Below are positions 6,606-7,058 of a stretch of DNA of 7,058 nt, piece after piece. Below the pieces are notes generated by a model, which was not told where the DNA came from, ran no database searches, and was given only the letters and a program-made list of their open reading frames with translations. The position numbers and the translations under genes are program-made. This stretch comes from T1SED10-198M sp003554345 [NCBI: Candidatus Sumerlaeota bacterium] (GTDB lineage Bacteria > Sumerlaeota > T1SED10-198M), in the NCBI GenBank assembly GCA_003554345.1, contig PWGE01000071.1:1-7058 (forward strand). Reading direction: 5' to 3'. Every line of letters starts with the position of its first letter. Position 1 is the first letter of the stretch.

Positions 6606-6692
6606 AATTTTTTAGCAACATAATCTAGATTTTAAGATTTCTATTTTCAGAGGGGTTCCTCACGCCGATGCAGACGTTTGGAGCCAGAATAA
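6606..6692. repeat. composite hairpin repeat, copy 4 (H2 tail and H1)
   Basis: The segment from the T-run at 6608-6613 (TTTTTTAGCAACATAATCTAG) to ATTTTCAGAGG (6643-6653) follows 4094-4141 of copy 1 almost base for base. H1 continues GGTTCCTCACGCCGATGCAG, but the right half of its stem is lost. It joins directly to GGAGCCAGAATAAG, the start of another H2. The copy begins 41 bases upstream of the PP-loop gene's predicted -35. Confidence 0.7.
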
Positions 6693-6700
6693 GGGCAACA

Positions 6701-6750
6701 AGAGGACTTACACGGACTGACATGGACTGACAGGGACAGGATGGACAGAA
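6701..6750. repeat. 10-base tandem repeat centred on GGAC
   Basis: Five units of 10 bases read AGAGGACTTA, CACGGACTGA, CATGGACTGA, CAGGGACAGG and ATGGACAGAA. GGAC begins at 6704, 6714, 6724, 6734 and 6743, so it falls once per helical turn. The array interrupts the hairpin repeat block and encodes nothing recognisable. Confidence 0.65.
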
Positions 6751-6840
6751 ATACAATAAGACAGGTAAGAGAAGAGAAATCAGTCAGATCCTTTTTCAGG
6801 CAAAATGTGGCTTTTCAGCTACCTTAAATGCAGATAAAAT

Positions 6841-7040
6841 TTGCTTTCAGAGAGGTTTTTCATACCAGCGCGAGGCTGGCGCCACCAATCTTGAATCCGC
6901 CAGAGTGAACTTGCAGAATAAGAATAAGATGCCGATTCGGAGATCGGCGCTCCCAGGAAGGCAGCAATACAATAGTGAAGTACAAGATTTTTTAGGAACG
7001 TGTACCATGTTTTGAAGAGTCTATTTTCAGAAGAAAATAA
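6841..7040. repeat. composite hairpin repeat, copy 5 (complete H1-H2, then start of next H1)
   Basis: This is the most complete unit. H1 has the stem CCAGC (6865-6869), loop GCGAG, GCTGG (6875-6879), and the tail CGCCACCAATC. The junction CGCCAGAGTGAACTTGCAG follows. H2 has the stem GCCGAT (6931-6936) and ATCGGC (6943-6948) with a TCGGAG loop, then GCTCCCAGG and a T-run at 6988-6993. A new H1 start, CTATTTTCAGA, begins at 7021, so the period is about 180 bases. Its left end is followed at once by a mirror, TATTTTC-AGAA-GAAAATA (7022-7039). Confidence 0.85.
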
Positions 7041-7058
7041 ACCACGAAAAACACGAAA
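7041..7058. repeat. start of a CACGAAA short repeat at the window edge
   Basis: ACCACGAAAAACACGAAA contains CACGAAA twice, nine bases apart, and is cut by the end of the window. Similar words (CACGCAAAG, ACACAAAG) lie in the purine-rich spacer at 3789-3931. Confidence 0.45.

Noticed and set aside
1-7058. tRNA, rRNA, riboswitch or known insertion sequence.
   Set aside because: No cloverleaf, rRNA segment, recognisable riboswitch core or transposase frame was seen. Faint or diverged RNA elements could be missed by eye.

Overview
The window looks like chromosomal DNA of a low-GC anaerobic bacterium, most likely a Bacillota (Clostridia or Halanaerobiales type). This rests on strong AGGAGG-like ribosome binding sites, sigma-A promoters with extended -10 boxes, a short YprB-type exonuclease, and a secreted hexosaminidase rich in Asp and Glu that would suit a salty habitat. 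The phylum is an inference; there is no rRNA or tRNA gene here to settle it.

Left part (1-3588, genes on the + strand). The last 27 residues of an unidentified protein come first. A DEDD-family (RNase H-like, YprB/COG3359) exonuclease follows under its own extended -10 promoter, then a doubtful 62-residue reading frame. Next is a large exported family GH20 beta-N-acetylhexosaminidase with a C-terminal chitobiase-type domain and a discoidin-like domain. Its promoter is overlaid by two copies of a 16-base direct repeat that look like an operator.

Middle (3589-4653). About 1.06 kb has no credible gene. The first 400 bases are purine-rich on the + strand and hold short degenerate tandem repeats. 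The rest is built from a composite repeat in which two hairpin modules alternate.

Right part (4654-6496, genes on the - strand). There is a COG2426 'small multidrug export' membrane protein and a PP-loop ATPase related to tRNA thiolation enzymes, with two CxxC pairs and a C-terminal NFACT-R_2/DUF814-like domain. They are 286 bases apart and each has its own promoter, so they are probably not one operon. No shared pathway with the + strand genes is evident.

Right edge (6566-7058). The composite hairpin repeat returns, with a 10-base tandem repeat and a CACGAAA repeat at the very end. The two - strand genes are therefore bracketed by the same non-coding repeat family.

The repeat family is the least explained part. 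Its hairpins change sequence from copy to copy while keeping their pairing and, in the best copies, a YGGA loop and a GC-rich tail. I see no transposase, reverse transcriptase, cas gene, toxin or defence gene, so I cannot claim a complete new system.
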